Source: Datisca glomerata (lineage: Eukaryota; Streptophyta; Magnoliopsida; Cucurbitales; Datiscaceae). From it: a DNA stretch of 64,000 bases. Position 1 is the first letter of the stretch; every line of letters begins with the position of its first letter. The translations under genes were made by a program, and so were the position numbers. The notes below the pieces were generated by a model. The model saw nothing but the letters and a program-made list of their open reading frames with translations. It ran no database searches and was not told the origin of the DNA. The DNA is taken from contig QANY01007975.1 of the NCBI GenBank assembly GCA_003255025.1, positions 124,001 to 188,000 of the forward strand, written 5' to 3'. Below, in pieces: positions 47,543 through 59,229 of the stretch.

Positions 47543-49876
47543 TCACTTCAACCATTTTCTAAGACCACTATCTGAAGCCAAATCAATATCATCACTAAGA
47601 TTTTCTGTGCAACAAGAAGACAATTTAGACGTTTGCTTCACTCCAAAATGATCTTCATGAAATCCCTTCAAGCTTGGGATCATCAAGCAATAATCCAATT
47701 TGGTGGAATCACTATCACCACCACTGCCAACGTTATAGCTCGGCTCTGGAACTGGGAAAGAGAGACGTTTCCTTGCTGACCAACTCTTCTCCCTCTCGGG
47801 TGTCGAAGGCCTCTGCTTTGGTGCGCTTTGTGACCTCAATCGAGCCTTGGCTGATGCAGTGGCAGTCATGTAATTTGGCATTATTGTAGAAGCTGCACCA
47901 GGTAATCTACTTATTCCTTCAATTCCATTGTTATTATTGGTGGAGGCTAAGTTAGGGTTCTGAAGGATGGGGTAAATTCTCTCTTCTCTGATGAAACGCG
48001 GGCTACCGGAGTTAATTTGTAGATGATTCCTGGTTTTGGATGGTGGCGGTGTGGTTGGCGGTTGAAGGGAGAAATGGTTGCGGGCTCTGTGTGAAGGAGA
48101 TGAAACTGAAAATGGAGGTCTGTGATGGTGATAATGCTGACATTGTTGTTCTGATTTCTGGAGATGGTGAGATGAATGAGTGTATGGTTGAGAGGTATCA
48201 ATTTCAACTATTTTAATGGGGTCTCTTTGATCACATGAATTTCTTCCTTTGTTCTCCCATCGTGTTCTTGTTGTCCTTGAATTAACCCTTCTGGTTCTAT
48301 CTGCCATGTTTTCCTCGCTGTCGCTTGCACTTGGGTTCCCTCCAGATTTCCATATCTATTTAATTTGACACAAATGCAATATAATCCACCAAATTAAGAG
48401 CGTAAAATGTTGTCAAGTTTTGAAGAGTTGTTTAAATATAAATATTCTGACAACTTTTTGTAAAACATGCTTTTAAAATCAGGTCAAGTAACCTTGTTTT
48501 GAGCCTTATATTTGAAATACAGAAACAAAAAAATTGTTAAAATGAGATCAAAACCTGGTGAGAGAAGGCATGAGCAAGAGCCCTTTCACGTTTCATGGCA
48601 GCTTCCCTTGTCTTCTCTAACAATGATTGAATATCTTCTAGAGATTTCTGGTGATCATCCCAGTGGACATCATCACAGTCATCTGGAATGCTACTTTCTT
48701 CTCTTGACTGCATTAGAAAATTAGAAAACTCAATTGAAATAAAGAAACACAGCTGAGAGTTCAGCATCAGACAATATATGATGCACAATTCTTACAATTG
48801 ACTTCCTTTCTGTGCAATGATCACTAAAGTAGGAAGTGTCTATGCTTCCTTCATGTGAAAGCCTCTTTGATCGTTGCTTGCGAACTCGAGCTTGAACCCG
48901 AACAAGAGCTTCCATACAGTGGAGAGTCGTCTTTGCTCGCTTTCGAACGTTGTAGCCTCTTACTAAAGCTTGTAGCTTTACTATCCCCTTGAGCGCCTGA
49001 AGAGCCCTCCTTGCCTTGAAGATAGCAAACATATACAGTCAAACAGTCTGTAAATCTGCATATCATATGAATCTAAAGCTAGTCCTAATTATTGGGATTA
49101 CAATTTTTGTTAAGGTCAGTGATTTGAAAACTAGTTTTTAGGAAAACGTTGTTATTTCCTTAAAAAAATCTGAAAATATGTTTGTTGTGTTTCTTGTTAA
49201 ACATTCTGACAACTTGTTTAAAAACTATTTTCAAAATCAGTTAAAGTTAGAATACATGTTTAGTAACTTGTTTTCGGTTATTCATGATTTTTACTGATAA
49301 TATTTTGTGATTACTGTATTAATTACCAGATATCCTCTGAAAGCTGTTTGAATGAGAAGAGCAGCAGAGTGCTCTCTGACAAAAAAGGAAGGCCTGGAAT
49401 GGGATAGTCTGAAGACTTCAACAGCTGCTTGAGCTGTTGCTGCTGCCGCCTGAGCAGCTGCTGCGGTTGCCATTGCTACTGCAATGGCATGTCTTTGCTC
49501 AGCATCATCACAAACATGATTGGCCCCTCTTGCTACAGTGTTAGTGGCCGCAGCAATGTTAGCATTAGCCGTTATAGTTCTTGCTTGTATGTCTGTTTCA
49601 TGAGTACTAGTCTTCCTGAAAATCCATCTTCTTTTTCCTCTTTTCTGCAAAAACCCAGAAACCGAATAAATCACTTAAAACACCTTAGATTTTTAATGCT
49701 TTTTCCAGTAAAAAAAAGAGAGAAAAATTTAGTACCTTTTCTTCTTCCTCAGGCTCATGTTCTTCCCTCCTCCTACTACTCTTCTCATTCTCTCTCTCTT
49801 TTTCCTTATCCTTAGTGGAAGATCTAAAAGCCCTCTTCACTACAGTCAACCAGGAGCTCCCACCTATCTTCCCCAT
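47543..49876 (-). CDS. IQ67-domain (IQD) calmodulin-binding protein
   Basis: Five exons on the minus strand: 49876-49736, 49644-49327, 49014-48796, 48707-48555, 48355-47543, all phase 0, 547 residues. Residues about 137-203 form the IQ67 domain: [18 protein letters not shown], then [18 protein letters not shown] and [13 protein letters not shown], with spaced IQ motifs (IQxxxRGxxxR) for calmodulin binding. The intron between GYL and ARRAL at the first IQ motif is the conserved phase-0 intron of this family. The N-terminus starts [20 protein letters not shown], typical of IQD proteins. The C-terminal half is basic and Ser/Pro-rich and contains the DUF4005-type motif [20 protein letters not shown]. 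Known IQDs are plant scaffold proteins that link calmodulin signals to microtubules, membrane domains or the nucleus. Which subgroup member this is cannot be told from here. Confidence 0.95.
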
Positions 49877-52800
49877 GGAATCTATCCACGACTACGCTCA
49901 AACAACATATGATAAGATGACTAGCAAGACTTGAAAACAGGTTCTTTAAGGCTGGCGAATTCTGTAGGAATCTAAGTAGTTAGTTGGGGTAAGTTAAATG
50001 CTGGAGGTCAGAGAAATTAATGAGAAAGGAAAGAAGTGCAGGTGAGAAATGGTAGTCCATGCATTTGGGAGAATGCTCTGTATTCTATGAGCTTGTCGAG
50101 TTAAATGTTAGCAGCATACGATGCTAAAATAGCATCTTGGTGTTTTCTTGTGGCATGCAAGATAATAGACCAACGTGTCAGATAGAAGTAAGACAAACAA
50201 AAAAAGAGAGTACCCTCGAGAGTGATGAAAGCTGAAGGTTGGAGGGGATGAGCTTTTGCTTTTCATTTCTCTGTAAGGTACTCTCTCATGGCTTCACGTG
50301 CTATCCCTGTTGAAAAAGTCAATACATATAATGGTGTTTTTTATTAGCCCGACGATGAAAACACTAATATTAATATGAGAATATGTTTTTTTAACTAAAA
50401 ATATAAGTTTGAAATTCACACTTTTCCATATGAGTTAATTCACATGATTTCTATATAATGATATCATAGGTCAATTAAAGTATGAGTGAGCCATAATATC
50501 TTTCTATATGACAACGATCGGATAAAAGATCAGTCTGCACTTGACATGAGATTATTTCGGTTGAAAATATGCCTTAAACTAAAAATATAAGTTTGGAGTA
50601 ACCCTAATTCATAAATTAACCTTTTGATATGAGTTAGACCTCAAAGCTTGAACATCTATTAAATACCATACTTGTACCAATTTTGTAGAAAAATCCCTTA
50701 ATTATGAGGGGATTTGGATTTTTGATAGAGTAGGGTGTAATTCTTGGAATTTAGGACCTCCATGGTTAAGAAAAAGATGCATGTTTTTTATTTAAGGATT
50801 GGGTTTTGGCAATCCCAAGTAACTTTTTGAGGTGAAATGTTGGAATTAGGACTATGGAGCATTGGAATCGAAAGAACTAATTTGTCATCCAACCTACTAC
50901 TTAAAGAATCTAAATAATGGTTGAAAGTTGAAGGTTGTTCAAATAGTAGACCAGTCAAAGTACATTGGATTCCTTTTTATTTTCTTTTGAGTTCCCCACA
51001 TCTCCTTTACTTCAATTTGTATTGAGACAGTCTACTGAGATATGTGTCTTTTCCCACTTTAGTATGTAACACAGAGACAGTCTTACATTAGTTGCATTAA
51101 ATTGTCTTTTACTCACTTGCTATAGGACCCTTTATTCAGAGCCATATTATCTCTTTGAACGTCAAGTTTCTTTTCATATTTTAGGAATGCTTATTACTCT
51201 ACATAGACGATGTTAAACTTTATCAACATTCTTTTAATTTTTAAGTACCGCATATTTCTTTCCTCTACATAATTTACATACAGACATATATATATATATG
51301 GTTATCTAATGTACAGATAGATAACTACCAAGTGCCTTTTTAATACTGATAACTACTGAGTGCTTATCATGTCTTTCCATTGGTAATTCTAACGTGTATT
51401 TTTTGTTTCACTATTTCAGCTTCAATGGTAGACAAAACTAATGGTAAATAGGAAATAGCTTGCAAAAGAGAAGAAAAGATGGCCATCTGGCGCATATCCT
51501 AGTGGAATCTCCTTTGGGCCTCCCTCCGTGCTCCTCACCGGGTTTAGTGTTTGTTAGTGGCAGTCTTTACAAGTAGAAGTGTGTTTATACATTGACAAGA
51601 TAATTTTTTAGTTTATAATTATATCATTCATATTTTTCTAAAAAAGACTTACTTATATTTTAAAATATATTTATGTACATGTATTTATTTTAAAAAAATA
51701 TTAGAGCACGTGCTTAAATTTTGTAGAAGTGTTTTTACATACCAAAAATATTTCAAACAATAATATTTATCAAGTATATATGATTTGAAGTAGCATTTCT
51801 TAATGCATGGTGGTAGGGAGAAAGAGTTTAGGAAACCAAGCATTTAATAAGCGAAAATCAACACAGGTGAAACGAGTTGTACATGAGTTTGGTAAATTAT
51901 TCACCTGTCAGGAAAGTAGAAACTCTTCCGCAAGCGTCCTTCTTAGGTCGTCATTTGGCTTTGGCCTTGCTTGTTCGATTTTGGCTAATTCTTTTGGTTA
52001 AATTTTTGTTTGCGCTCCGTCTGCTGTTATAACATAGATGTCTTATCTGACAATAGCCAATCTAGAAGTCAAAGTGGGAGCCAAGCCAGTACACCGAACG
52101 AGGAACTTCTTATTGTCCGGTGTACGAGGAACTTCTTATTGTCCGGCTGACGGATGCAATATAGTATGAGAATATATAAGCCAAATTCGGTACACCAAGT
52201 CGTTACACAAATCAAAGTGTGTCTACACAAACCTCCCAAACTCATCCTTAACTTGGGGTAAGAGTTGTCTTCTATTCTCACGAACACATCATGTTTGGAT
52301 CACCAAACAAGTGGTTGTTCAAATTCCTTAACTTGTAGACTTCATTGTGCCAGTATTTTAATTGGCGGAAAATTCTACAATGCAGCTAATGTACCATACA
52401 TGCCTTGTAACTTTTGATATGTTATTACCTAAAATGTGTAAATACATGTAAATTTTAGGTGTCAATATACAAAAATACAACTAGTACAGGGGCTACCATA
52501 GACTAACCCTTTACTTGTAATACTTGTAGGCAGAGTTAGAGTCAATTATGCTCTTATTTGTTTTAAAAAGAAAAGGAAATGAGCAAACCTAATGACGTGC
52601 GTACTTATATTTGAAATTAGATGAAATTTGAAATCAATTTTCTTAACAATCAGATTAAGAATGGAACAGTCAGAAATCAAAATCGAGAATCAGATTAGTA
52701 CGTTTATTAATGATTAGAAACCAGAATCAAGTATCAGATTATTGAGAATAAGAATGATTGTTTATATTTACTAAATTAAGGAATCAGAATAAAGATATAT

Positions 52801-53250
52801 GATATTATTAAAATGTCTTTGAGGAAAATAACTATTATTTTCTTTAATTTATTTTAAGGGCATAATAGACTTTTATAGTTCATTCCAAATGAAAAAAAAT
52901 ATGAAATCACATTACCAACTATTTGTTAAGAATCTCATTCCATGCAGTTAATGAAACATCAAAAAATTGTGAAACTCACTTAAAATCAAGTTTTTAAAAT
53001 CGTAATAAACAATCAGAATGATAATTGAAAATCGAATCCCGTGAAATCCCTTTTTATGAAAATCAAATAAATGTCCATAAAAAAATCTCATCACATGAGA
53101 GGCCAAGCAGAAATGACTTGGCAGGACAAAAAATAAAAAAAGAAAGTTAGGAGTAAGAAAGGAGGGTAATCTTACAATCAGACAAAAATAAAAGGGTATA
53201 TTTGCAAAAAAGAAAAAAAAATGGTTGTTTCTCATTTAGGATTTATGACA
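49877..53250. other. Intergenic region between the IQD and sHSP genes
   Basis: The first part holds the IQD promoter on the minus strand; no clear TATA was assigned. The rest is AT-rich. A 23-bp direct duplication (acgaggaacttcttattgtc, with cgg) occurs at about 52098-52145. At 52640-53050 short aatcagaat/gattctgatt-like words recur and may be a decayed MITE. No coding homology is found. Confidence 0.45.
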
Positions 53251-53256
53251 CGGATC

Positions 53257-53267
53257 ATTCAAGAAGA
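53257..53267 (+). promoter_or_regulatory. Heat-shock element candidate
   Basis: attcaagaaga contains nTTCnnGAAn, two head-to-tail heat-shock factor modules, about 115 bases before the TATA motif of the small heat-shock gene. A weaker module (ccttcaagac) lies at about 53343. A functional HSE usually has three modules, so this is a plausible but minimal site. Confidence 0.4.
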
Positions 53268-53375
53268 ATGAGAATTAGCATTAGCAAACAGATAAGTATT
53301 GGGGTGACAAGTGTTATGTCCAGAAGCTTTCACACTCTCAAACCTTCAAGACGCATCTCCACTCTTCCGCCTCAT

Positions 53376-53386
53376 TCCTATATATT
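53376..53386 (+). promoter_or_regulatory. TATA box candidate of the sHSP gene
   Basis: cctatatattc lies about 120 bases before the start codon at 53505 and is followed by a pyrimidine-rich leader. Confidence 0.6.
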
Positions 53387-53504
53387 CCCCATTCCTCAAT
53401 TCCTTCCTCACCATCACAAGTCCTCACAGTGAAGAAAAATAATATCTCTCACATCTCACTCTAATCCAATTTTCACTCTCCCCCCTTTTACCAAGTTTTG
53501 TTCA

Positions 53505-54384
53505 ATGGCTTCTGCCGTGTCCTTGTCATCTGCTCTCTTCCGATCCCACAGACCCGGAGTTTTAATCAACTCTAAAAGTACAGCACCCTCCTTGGTTGTA
53601 TTCCCAACGAAGAAAGAGTCTCGGCTGCCGGTTGTAAGAGCTCAGGCTCCCGGTGATAACAAAGATACATCTGTGGATGTCAATGTTAATCATGGCAACC
53701 AAGGGACCTCGGTGGAGAAGAGGCCTAGGAGGCTCGAAGCCGAAATTTCACCTTTCGGTAAGCCCTTAACTAATATTATGATTCATTACTCTTTTAGCAT
53801 AGTTTGAGTAATAGTCTCATGCCTATACACTTGGAATCTACTTTTATAGTAATCTGTGTTAATGAACAAGCTAGTGACATCAAATGATATGAGATGTATT
53901 GGGTTCTTGTCGATCATTCACTCATGTAAACATCTAGCTTATTTCCATGGTGGCAGGTTTACTAGACCCACTAACCCCAATGAGGACAATGAGGCAAATG
54001 CTAGACAATGTGGACAGGTTATTCGAGGATGCAATGACATACCCAGGCAGAGGATTCTCAGCAGGGGATTTAAGAACACCTTGGGATATACAGGAAAATG
54101 AAAATGAAATAAGAATGAGATTCGACATGCCTGGTCTTTCTAAAGAAGACGTTAAGGTATCAATAGAAGACAACTTGCTTGTGATTAAAGGAGAGCAAAA
54201 AAAAGAAGGGCAGAATGATTCGTGGTCCAATATGAGCTATAATAGTTCTTATGATACACGTCTTCAGCTTCCTGTTAACGCTGAGAAGGATAAGATCAAA
54301 GCTGAGCTTAAAAATGGTGTTCTTTACATATCTATTCCTAAGACTAAAGTTGAACGCAAGGTCATTGACGTCCAGATTCAATGA
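53505..54384 (+). CDS. HSP21: Chloroplast small heat-shock protein (HSP21 type)
   Basis: Two exons (53505-53757 and 53957-54384; the intron splits a glycine codon) give 226 residues. The first about 45 residues are rich in Ser/Ala/basic residues with few acidic ones ([18 protein letters not shown]...PVVRAQA), as in a chloroplast transit peptide. Residues about 86-112 form the methionine-rich amphipathic segment unique to plastid sHSPs ([19 protein letters not shown]). The alpha-crystallin domain follows: [40 protein letters not shown], then [20 protein letters not shown], and the consensus GVLYISIPK, with a C-terminal VIDVQIQ tail. Known members are ATP-independent chaperones that bind unfolding proteins and protect photosystem II under heat. 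An upstream HSE-like motif agrees with heat induction. Confidence in family and compartment is high. Confidence 0.96.
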
Positions 54385-54947
54385 AGTAGTTGTTTAAGGG
54401 ATGCTGCTCTGTTTTGAGGTTCCTCTGTTTTGTTTCTGTGCAGTAGTTGGTGTATGTGCTGGTATAACTATTAAACATGGCGCCCTAGTAAGTTTTTGGT
54501 AAATAATGGAAAGTTTAGTATTTAGATTGCTTTTGTTTTGGACATTGAGGATGTGAATTAAATAAACATGGGTTTTTTAATCATTTTGTAATAAATTAAT
54601 CTATATATTAATTTTTGTTTATTTTGATCATGATTCACTTTCTACTTAAAATATTTGTGTGAAGTTATATGTATACTCCTCATTTTTTTTTCATTATCTT
54701 CTTTCATTTTTTTCTTTCTTCTTTCTAGAACAACGTGTATAAGTTTTTTTTTTTAATTTTTGAAAAGTTTGAATTTTTATGGGTTTTTTCTCAATATTTT
54801 GAGAATATTTTTTTAAAATGTTGTTTGAAATTCATTTATTTTTCTTTTTTTGAAAAGTTTGAATTTTGGATGAAGAAGAAGAAGAAATTTGATGGCTTTT
54901 GCCTAGATTTGAGAGAGAGAATGTATGTTGTTAATTTTATACTACAT
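54385..54947. other. sHSP 3' UTR and AT-rich spacer
   Basis: Downstream of the stop are T-rich stretches and possible poly(A) signals (aataaa at about 54557). At 54745-54870 the words ttgaaaagtttgaatttt(t/g) occur twice about 93 bases apart. No gene is seen. Confidence 0.45.
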
Positions 54948-55320
54948 GATGAGGTACACTGGCGTCGTGTAGATTATATGATGATACACGATGTTACTGT
55001 ACTCTCATCATGTAAACTACATGATGACAATATGAGGTCAGCGTAGTCATCGTGTGATTTACATAATGGTTACACGACACTCGTGTAGCTATCGTGTAGT
55101 CTACACGATAGTTGCACGATGGCTACACGACGTTAGTGTAGTCATCGTGTAGACTACACGATGGTCACACGACTCTAATGTACCTATCGTGTAGTCTACA
55201 TGATGGTTATACGAAGTCATGTAGTCATCGTGTAGTCTACATAATGGTGACACGATGACAGTGTAGACTACACGATGTGTACACTGACATTGTATATAGA
55301 CTACACGATAGGTACACGAA
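54948..55320. repeat. Tandem array of palindromic units (about 53-56 bp)
   Basis: The near-perfect palindrome atcgtgtagtctacacgat (9-base arms around one base), or variants with gac or one mismatch, recurs about five to six times. It is separated by ggttacacgac(a/g)(c/t)tagtgtagtc-type spacers. Best copies lie at about 55092-55118, 55144-55165 and 55185-55206. A short isolated stretch of the same repeat lies at about 55612-55676. The array has no coding potential. Confidence 0.88.
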
Positions 55321-55611
55321 CATATTCTGTCAAGAATACTTTTAAAATTGAAGAATAAAATATAGTCTCATGTATTTGAAAAATTCATTCAAAATTTTAC
55401 TGTTTCTGGTCCGATAAAGTTTTGGAAGGCGTAATTTTTTGATTCAGGTTGAACCACGTGGTCCGTAAGATATCAAATTGAAGTTTATTCAGAGATCTAC
55501 GCGTGTGATTGAGTTTACTTGTAGCAGCCCAATTTCAGGGCCAAAAACACTATTTTAAGCCCTTTTAGAGGCCTGGAAGTTATTTTGATCGCAAATTTGG
55601 GTACACAAACT

Positions 55612-55680
55612 ATATGATGGTTACACGATGCTAGTGCGCTCATCGTATAGTCTACACGATGGCTATGCGATGCCAACATC
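55612..55680. repeat. Detached copies of the palindromic repeat
   Basis: ggttacacgatgctagtgcgctcatcg then tatagtctacacgatggct repeats the unit of the array at 54948-55320, about 290 bases away. This suggests that the sequence between was inserted into, or duplicated with, the array. Confidence 0.75.
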
Positions 55681-56159
55681 CGGTTACCTCCAAGCACTAT
55701 TGAAAAACCTGAAGAAAAATTTGAAGTAAATTATACATAAATTGAAATAATTTTTCCCTATCACCAGACTTGAAACTACTAACTTCCTTTACCATAAAAT
55801 TGCATGTTAATCATATGAGAAATTACTGATAAAAGAAAAAGAAAACCACGTGAATGACACTTAAAAAATGAGTGAGAAATAGTTAAAAAAAAGTGAAACG
55901 TCGAAAAAAAACTAGAAGAATAAATTGTTGCCCAAAAATTGGCAAAAACTCATTTCAAATTTGATTTGTGGCTAGATCTGGTTCAGATCTGTAAAAATAG
56001 GCAAAAACTCATTTTCAGATCTGGTTTGTCTTCTTCGGTTGTAGAGATTCAGTCATCTTCTTCGTTTTCTTTGGCAAGAACGCATATGTCGTCTTCTTCG
56101 GTTCATGTATGTCTTTTTGGGCAAAAACTCATTTTATAGAGAGAGAGTGTGTGTTTGAG

Positions 56160-56162
<3 letters not shown>

Positions 56163-56197
<35 letters not shown>
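56163..56197. repeat. (GA)n microsatellite
   Basis: About 17 perfect ga dinucleotides, followed by ctt. A shorter ga/gt run precedes it at 56141-56155. Confidence 0.95.
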
Positions 56198-56201
<4 letters not shown>

Positions 56202-56449
56202 AGTAGATTTGAAAACGAAGAAGTGGAAAAAATAAAAAATGAAGAAGAAGAAATGATGTGAAGGTAAACATGTAACTTAACAAATACATTTTGAGTGGAA
56301 GGCGAGCCACGAGTCAGAGTAAACAAAAATTAGTGTAATGGTTGATTTTTATAAAATGATATTCGCTAGTAAAGTTTAGCAACTAATAAACATCAGCGCT
56401 AGCGAATATCTAACTTAATGGTCCTCACTGTTAAGGTGATGGGACATTT

Positions 56450-56830
56450 GCTTTTCAAAAGATCACCGAACCGAATTATTCATGATAAAAGAATCGAACC
56501 AAATTGAAGCGTGAGTCTCGGTTCAATTTGGTTCTTTAATTCGATATTATTAATTAAAAATAATTTTTAAATGATATTATTGAAAAATAATAATATAGAA
56601 TTAAAGTTTTGTTTCGGTTCAACTGAATTCAATTTGGTTTTATAAGAAATTATATATATATAAAAATATGAATCTAATGTTTTAGTTCGGCTCGGTTTGA
56701 AAACCACTAAAATTTGAACTGAACCGAAACTTCAATTCTCTCATTTTCTCGAATCGAACCAAACCGAACACATATAAATAACAGATCGAATCACTCATTT
56801 TTTGTTCCGTTCGAGATAACTTTGAACATC
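56450..56830. repeat. Cluster of accgaac/ggttcggtt words in both orientations
   Basis: Words such as accgaaccgaatt, ggttcaatttggttc, ttcggctcggtttg, gaactgaaccgaaac and cgaaccaaaccgaac are crowded here on both strands. Such CGGTT-rich inverted words are common at ends of plant non-autonomous transposons. I cannot fix the borders or the class. Confidence 0.4.
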
Positions 56831-56854
56831 CCTATTAAAATCCATAAAACTTAG

Positions 56855-58045
56855 ACATATTGAACAATTTGATTATCGTAGTTTACACATATTTCAATAT
56901 GACCATCGTAGTTTAAAAAATTTCAATTTGATCATCATATACTTAACGTCTTAATATAATCCTTCTGTCAGAATCCATTAACTAAATTTAATGGACACGT
57001 TGAAATGACGCGCTAAATGATGATGTAACACGTTAAATGATGACGTGTTATGAGTGGGACCCGTAAATACACAATTATCTATTAAAAATATAATTTATAT
57101 TTTCGTCCCTTCTTGTTGCAGGTAAGCTTTGATTCTTCATTTATCCTTCTTCTCCTTGTATTGTTTTCTTCAATTTATTTCATTTTTGAAGCATGTTATC
57201 TCGGGTTTCTTGGGTTTATCTCCTCGGTTTCCTCGGGTAGTTCTTCTCCTCAGGTTTCCTTGGGCAGTTATTCTCCCCATCGACTTATAGGAGACACTTC
57301 GAGGATTACAGTCCTTCAAGCTTCCTGCAAAAATTGAGAAAAAACCAATTCAGTCTTGAACACGATTCAAGATGGGTTTCGTTCACTGAGAATTTAAACA
57401 CGATTCAGCCTTCACCCGATCGATTCAAACTGATTTATAGGAAAAAATGGAATCATTCGAACCGATTTATTCTGTTTGGTAAGCAAACAGATCGATCCGA
57501 ACATGCTTCGAGGAGAAATGAACCACAAAACTGACAAATTTTACCTGGAACAGAATACAAAAATGCTGATCTGCTTCAGGGGAAGAGAAAGAACCTGCCT
57601 CGAGGAGAATACCCGAGAGAGATGAGTTCGTGAAACCTTCAAACGATCTGTCTGTGATGCTTTATCAAATGTCGATCTGTGATGCCTTCAGACGATCTGT
57701 TCGTGAAGCAACAAACAGCTTCGTGAACCCTTCAATGGAGTTAGAGAGAGATGAGGGATGAGGGAGAGAGAGAAAGTAATAACGTAAAAAATAAATAAGT
57801 GAGTTGGAATGTAAAAAAGTTATAAAATATAAATTATATTTTTAATGGATGATTGTGTATTAATGATTCTTCGTCATCACTAAACGTGACATGGTAGCGT
57901 GTCCGTTAAATTTAATTAAGAGAGTGTGACAGAAGAATTAATTGAAACGTTAAGTAAATTAAGATAGTGAAATTAAAATTTTTTAAACTATGATGATAAA
58001 ATTGAGGACATGTATAAAATTGATGGTTAAATTAATAATTTTTCT
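56855..58045. mobile_element. Long-terminal-inverted-repeat element, possibly MULE-like (about 1.2 kb)
   Basis: Left arm about 56860-57105 and right arm about 57810-58045 are imperfect reverse complements over about 240 bases. Matched blocks, written as on the left: atcgtagtttaaaaaattt, acttaacgt, ccttctgtca, actaaatttaatggacacg, tacacaat and attaaaaatataatttatat. The interior (57110-57800) includes cttcttctcc-rich and cgaggag-rich text and short direct repeats (gatctgt(c/t)(t/c)gtgatgc, twice near 57640-57685). It has no transposase. Long TIRs of this size are typical of Mutator-like elements, and the interior could be captured host DNA. Borders and target duplication were not resolved. Confidence 0.65.
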
Positions 58046-59229
58046 TTAAAATTATTACTTGTTAATTGAAAAAATTACTTAATTTAATAGCGTTAGTCCT
58101 CTTTATTTTCATGGATGGTCAGCTCTATCATTTACCACTCTTTATTCTTAGATATTAAAAATTACTTCTTGAGAGATTTTCTAGTTTAATGAATATTGTT
58201 TTATAGTTAAATTTTCTATTTATTTTGTATGAAAAATTAAATTCTTATACTTATTAGGCTGACTGTAATCCTTTAACTATTTGATTGTTTTAAATTTTTT
58301 ATGCCGAATAATGTGTACAAATTGCCTACCAGTATATGCTTTTTCATCTGTTACTTGTTATTGTTTTTTAAACAACCTACTGTGTTGTGAAAAAAAAACA
58401 ATAAATAAATCCTTAGACTCTTTTTCCATAGGTATGTGAAAATTCAAAAATCATAGCCTGACTCTTTTTTTTTTTTTACATAACTAGGTTAATTAGTACA
58501 TAAATATGAATAATATATGATAAACACTACAATATGTGAGTATTTAGTATTTTAGTGACAACAACGTAAATGCAAATCAGCTTCGATTAACATTGTAATC
58601 AACAGTAAGTTTAAGGATAAAATCTCTAAAATTAAAAGCGTAAGATTTAATATATTAAATAGGCTCTTGTTGGAGAAAGTAAATTTCTATCTACTTTTAG
58701 ATTTTTCATTTGAAAATGGGTAATATAATCATGTATAAATAATATACACTCAGAGTTTTTTAAGGGACTCTGATTTTTCTTTGCACATAAATCATCAATT
58801 TTTATAATGACGTGAGCAAGCTAAAGCTAGGCCAATCTATGCTTTTTTCATTGTCAGTGCCTTCTCAAGGCTTAGAAGGCTTAGATTTGAACCAATCAAC
58901 CTACTTTCCTTCAGTAGATTGTGAGTGGATCTCTCGTCCTCTTCATTATAGTCGTCTTAAAATCAACATCATTACGTTAGAATACATCATATCTTTTTAG
59001 GCTTAGAGAAAATCCATGGAAAGAATAAGAGGTTTGATTCCATTCGCAGATAAAGTGTTTAAAGATCTCACATTGTTTTGGCTAATTGAAAAGTTGTTGA
59101 ATTTGAGACATTGGTTTGTTAAGCACCAACCGTCACATCTCGTAAATCTTTTTTTGGTGAATCACATTTATTGAAATTTCTTTATACTGACAATTTTTTT
59201 CTTCAAACAACATCAACTTCGATTAATAT
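58046..59229. other. AT-rich non-coding DNA
   Basis: No recognisable gene. A small open frame (58812-59000, + strand) has no motif and no supporting context. Confidence 0.5.

Noticed and set aside
49429..49815. 128-codon plus-strand open frame
   Set aside because: Antisense of IQD exons 1-2; Cys-rich text arises from the reversed alanine codons.
52948..53235. 95-codon minus-strand open frame upstream of the sHSP gene
   Set aside because: Phe/Leu-rich translation of T-rich DNA in the promoter region; no motif.
58812..59000. 62-codon plus-strand open frame
   Set aside because: No recognisable domain, promoter or paralogue; insufficient support.
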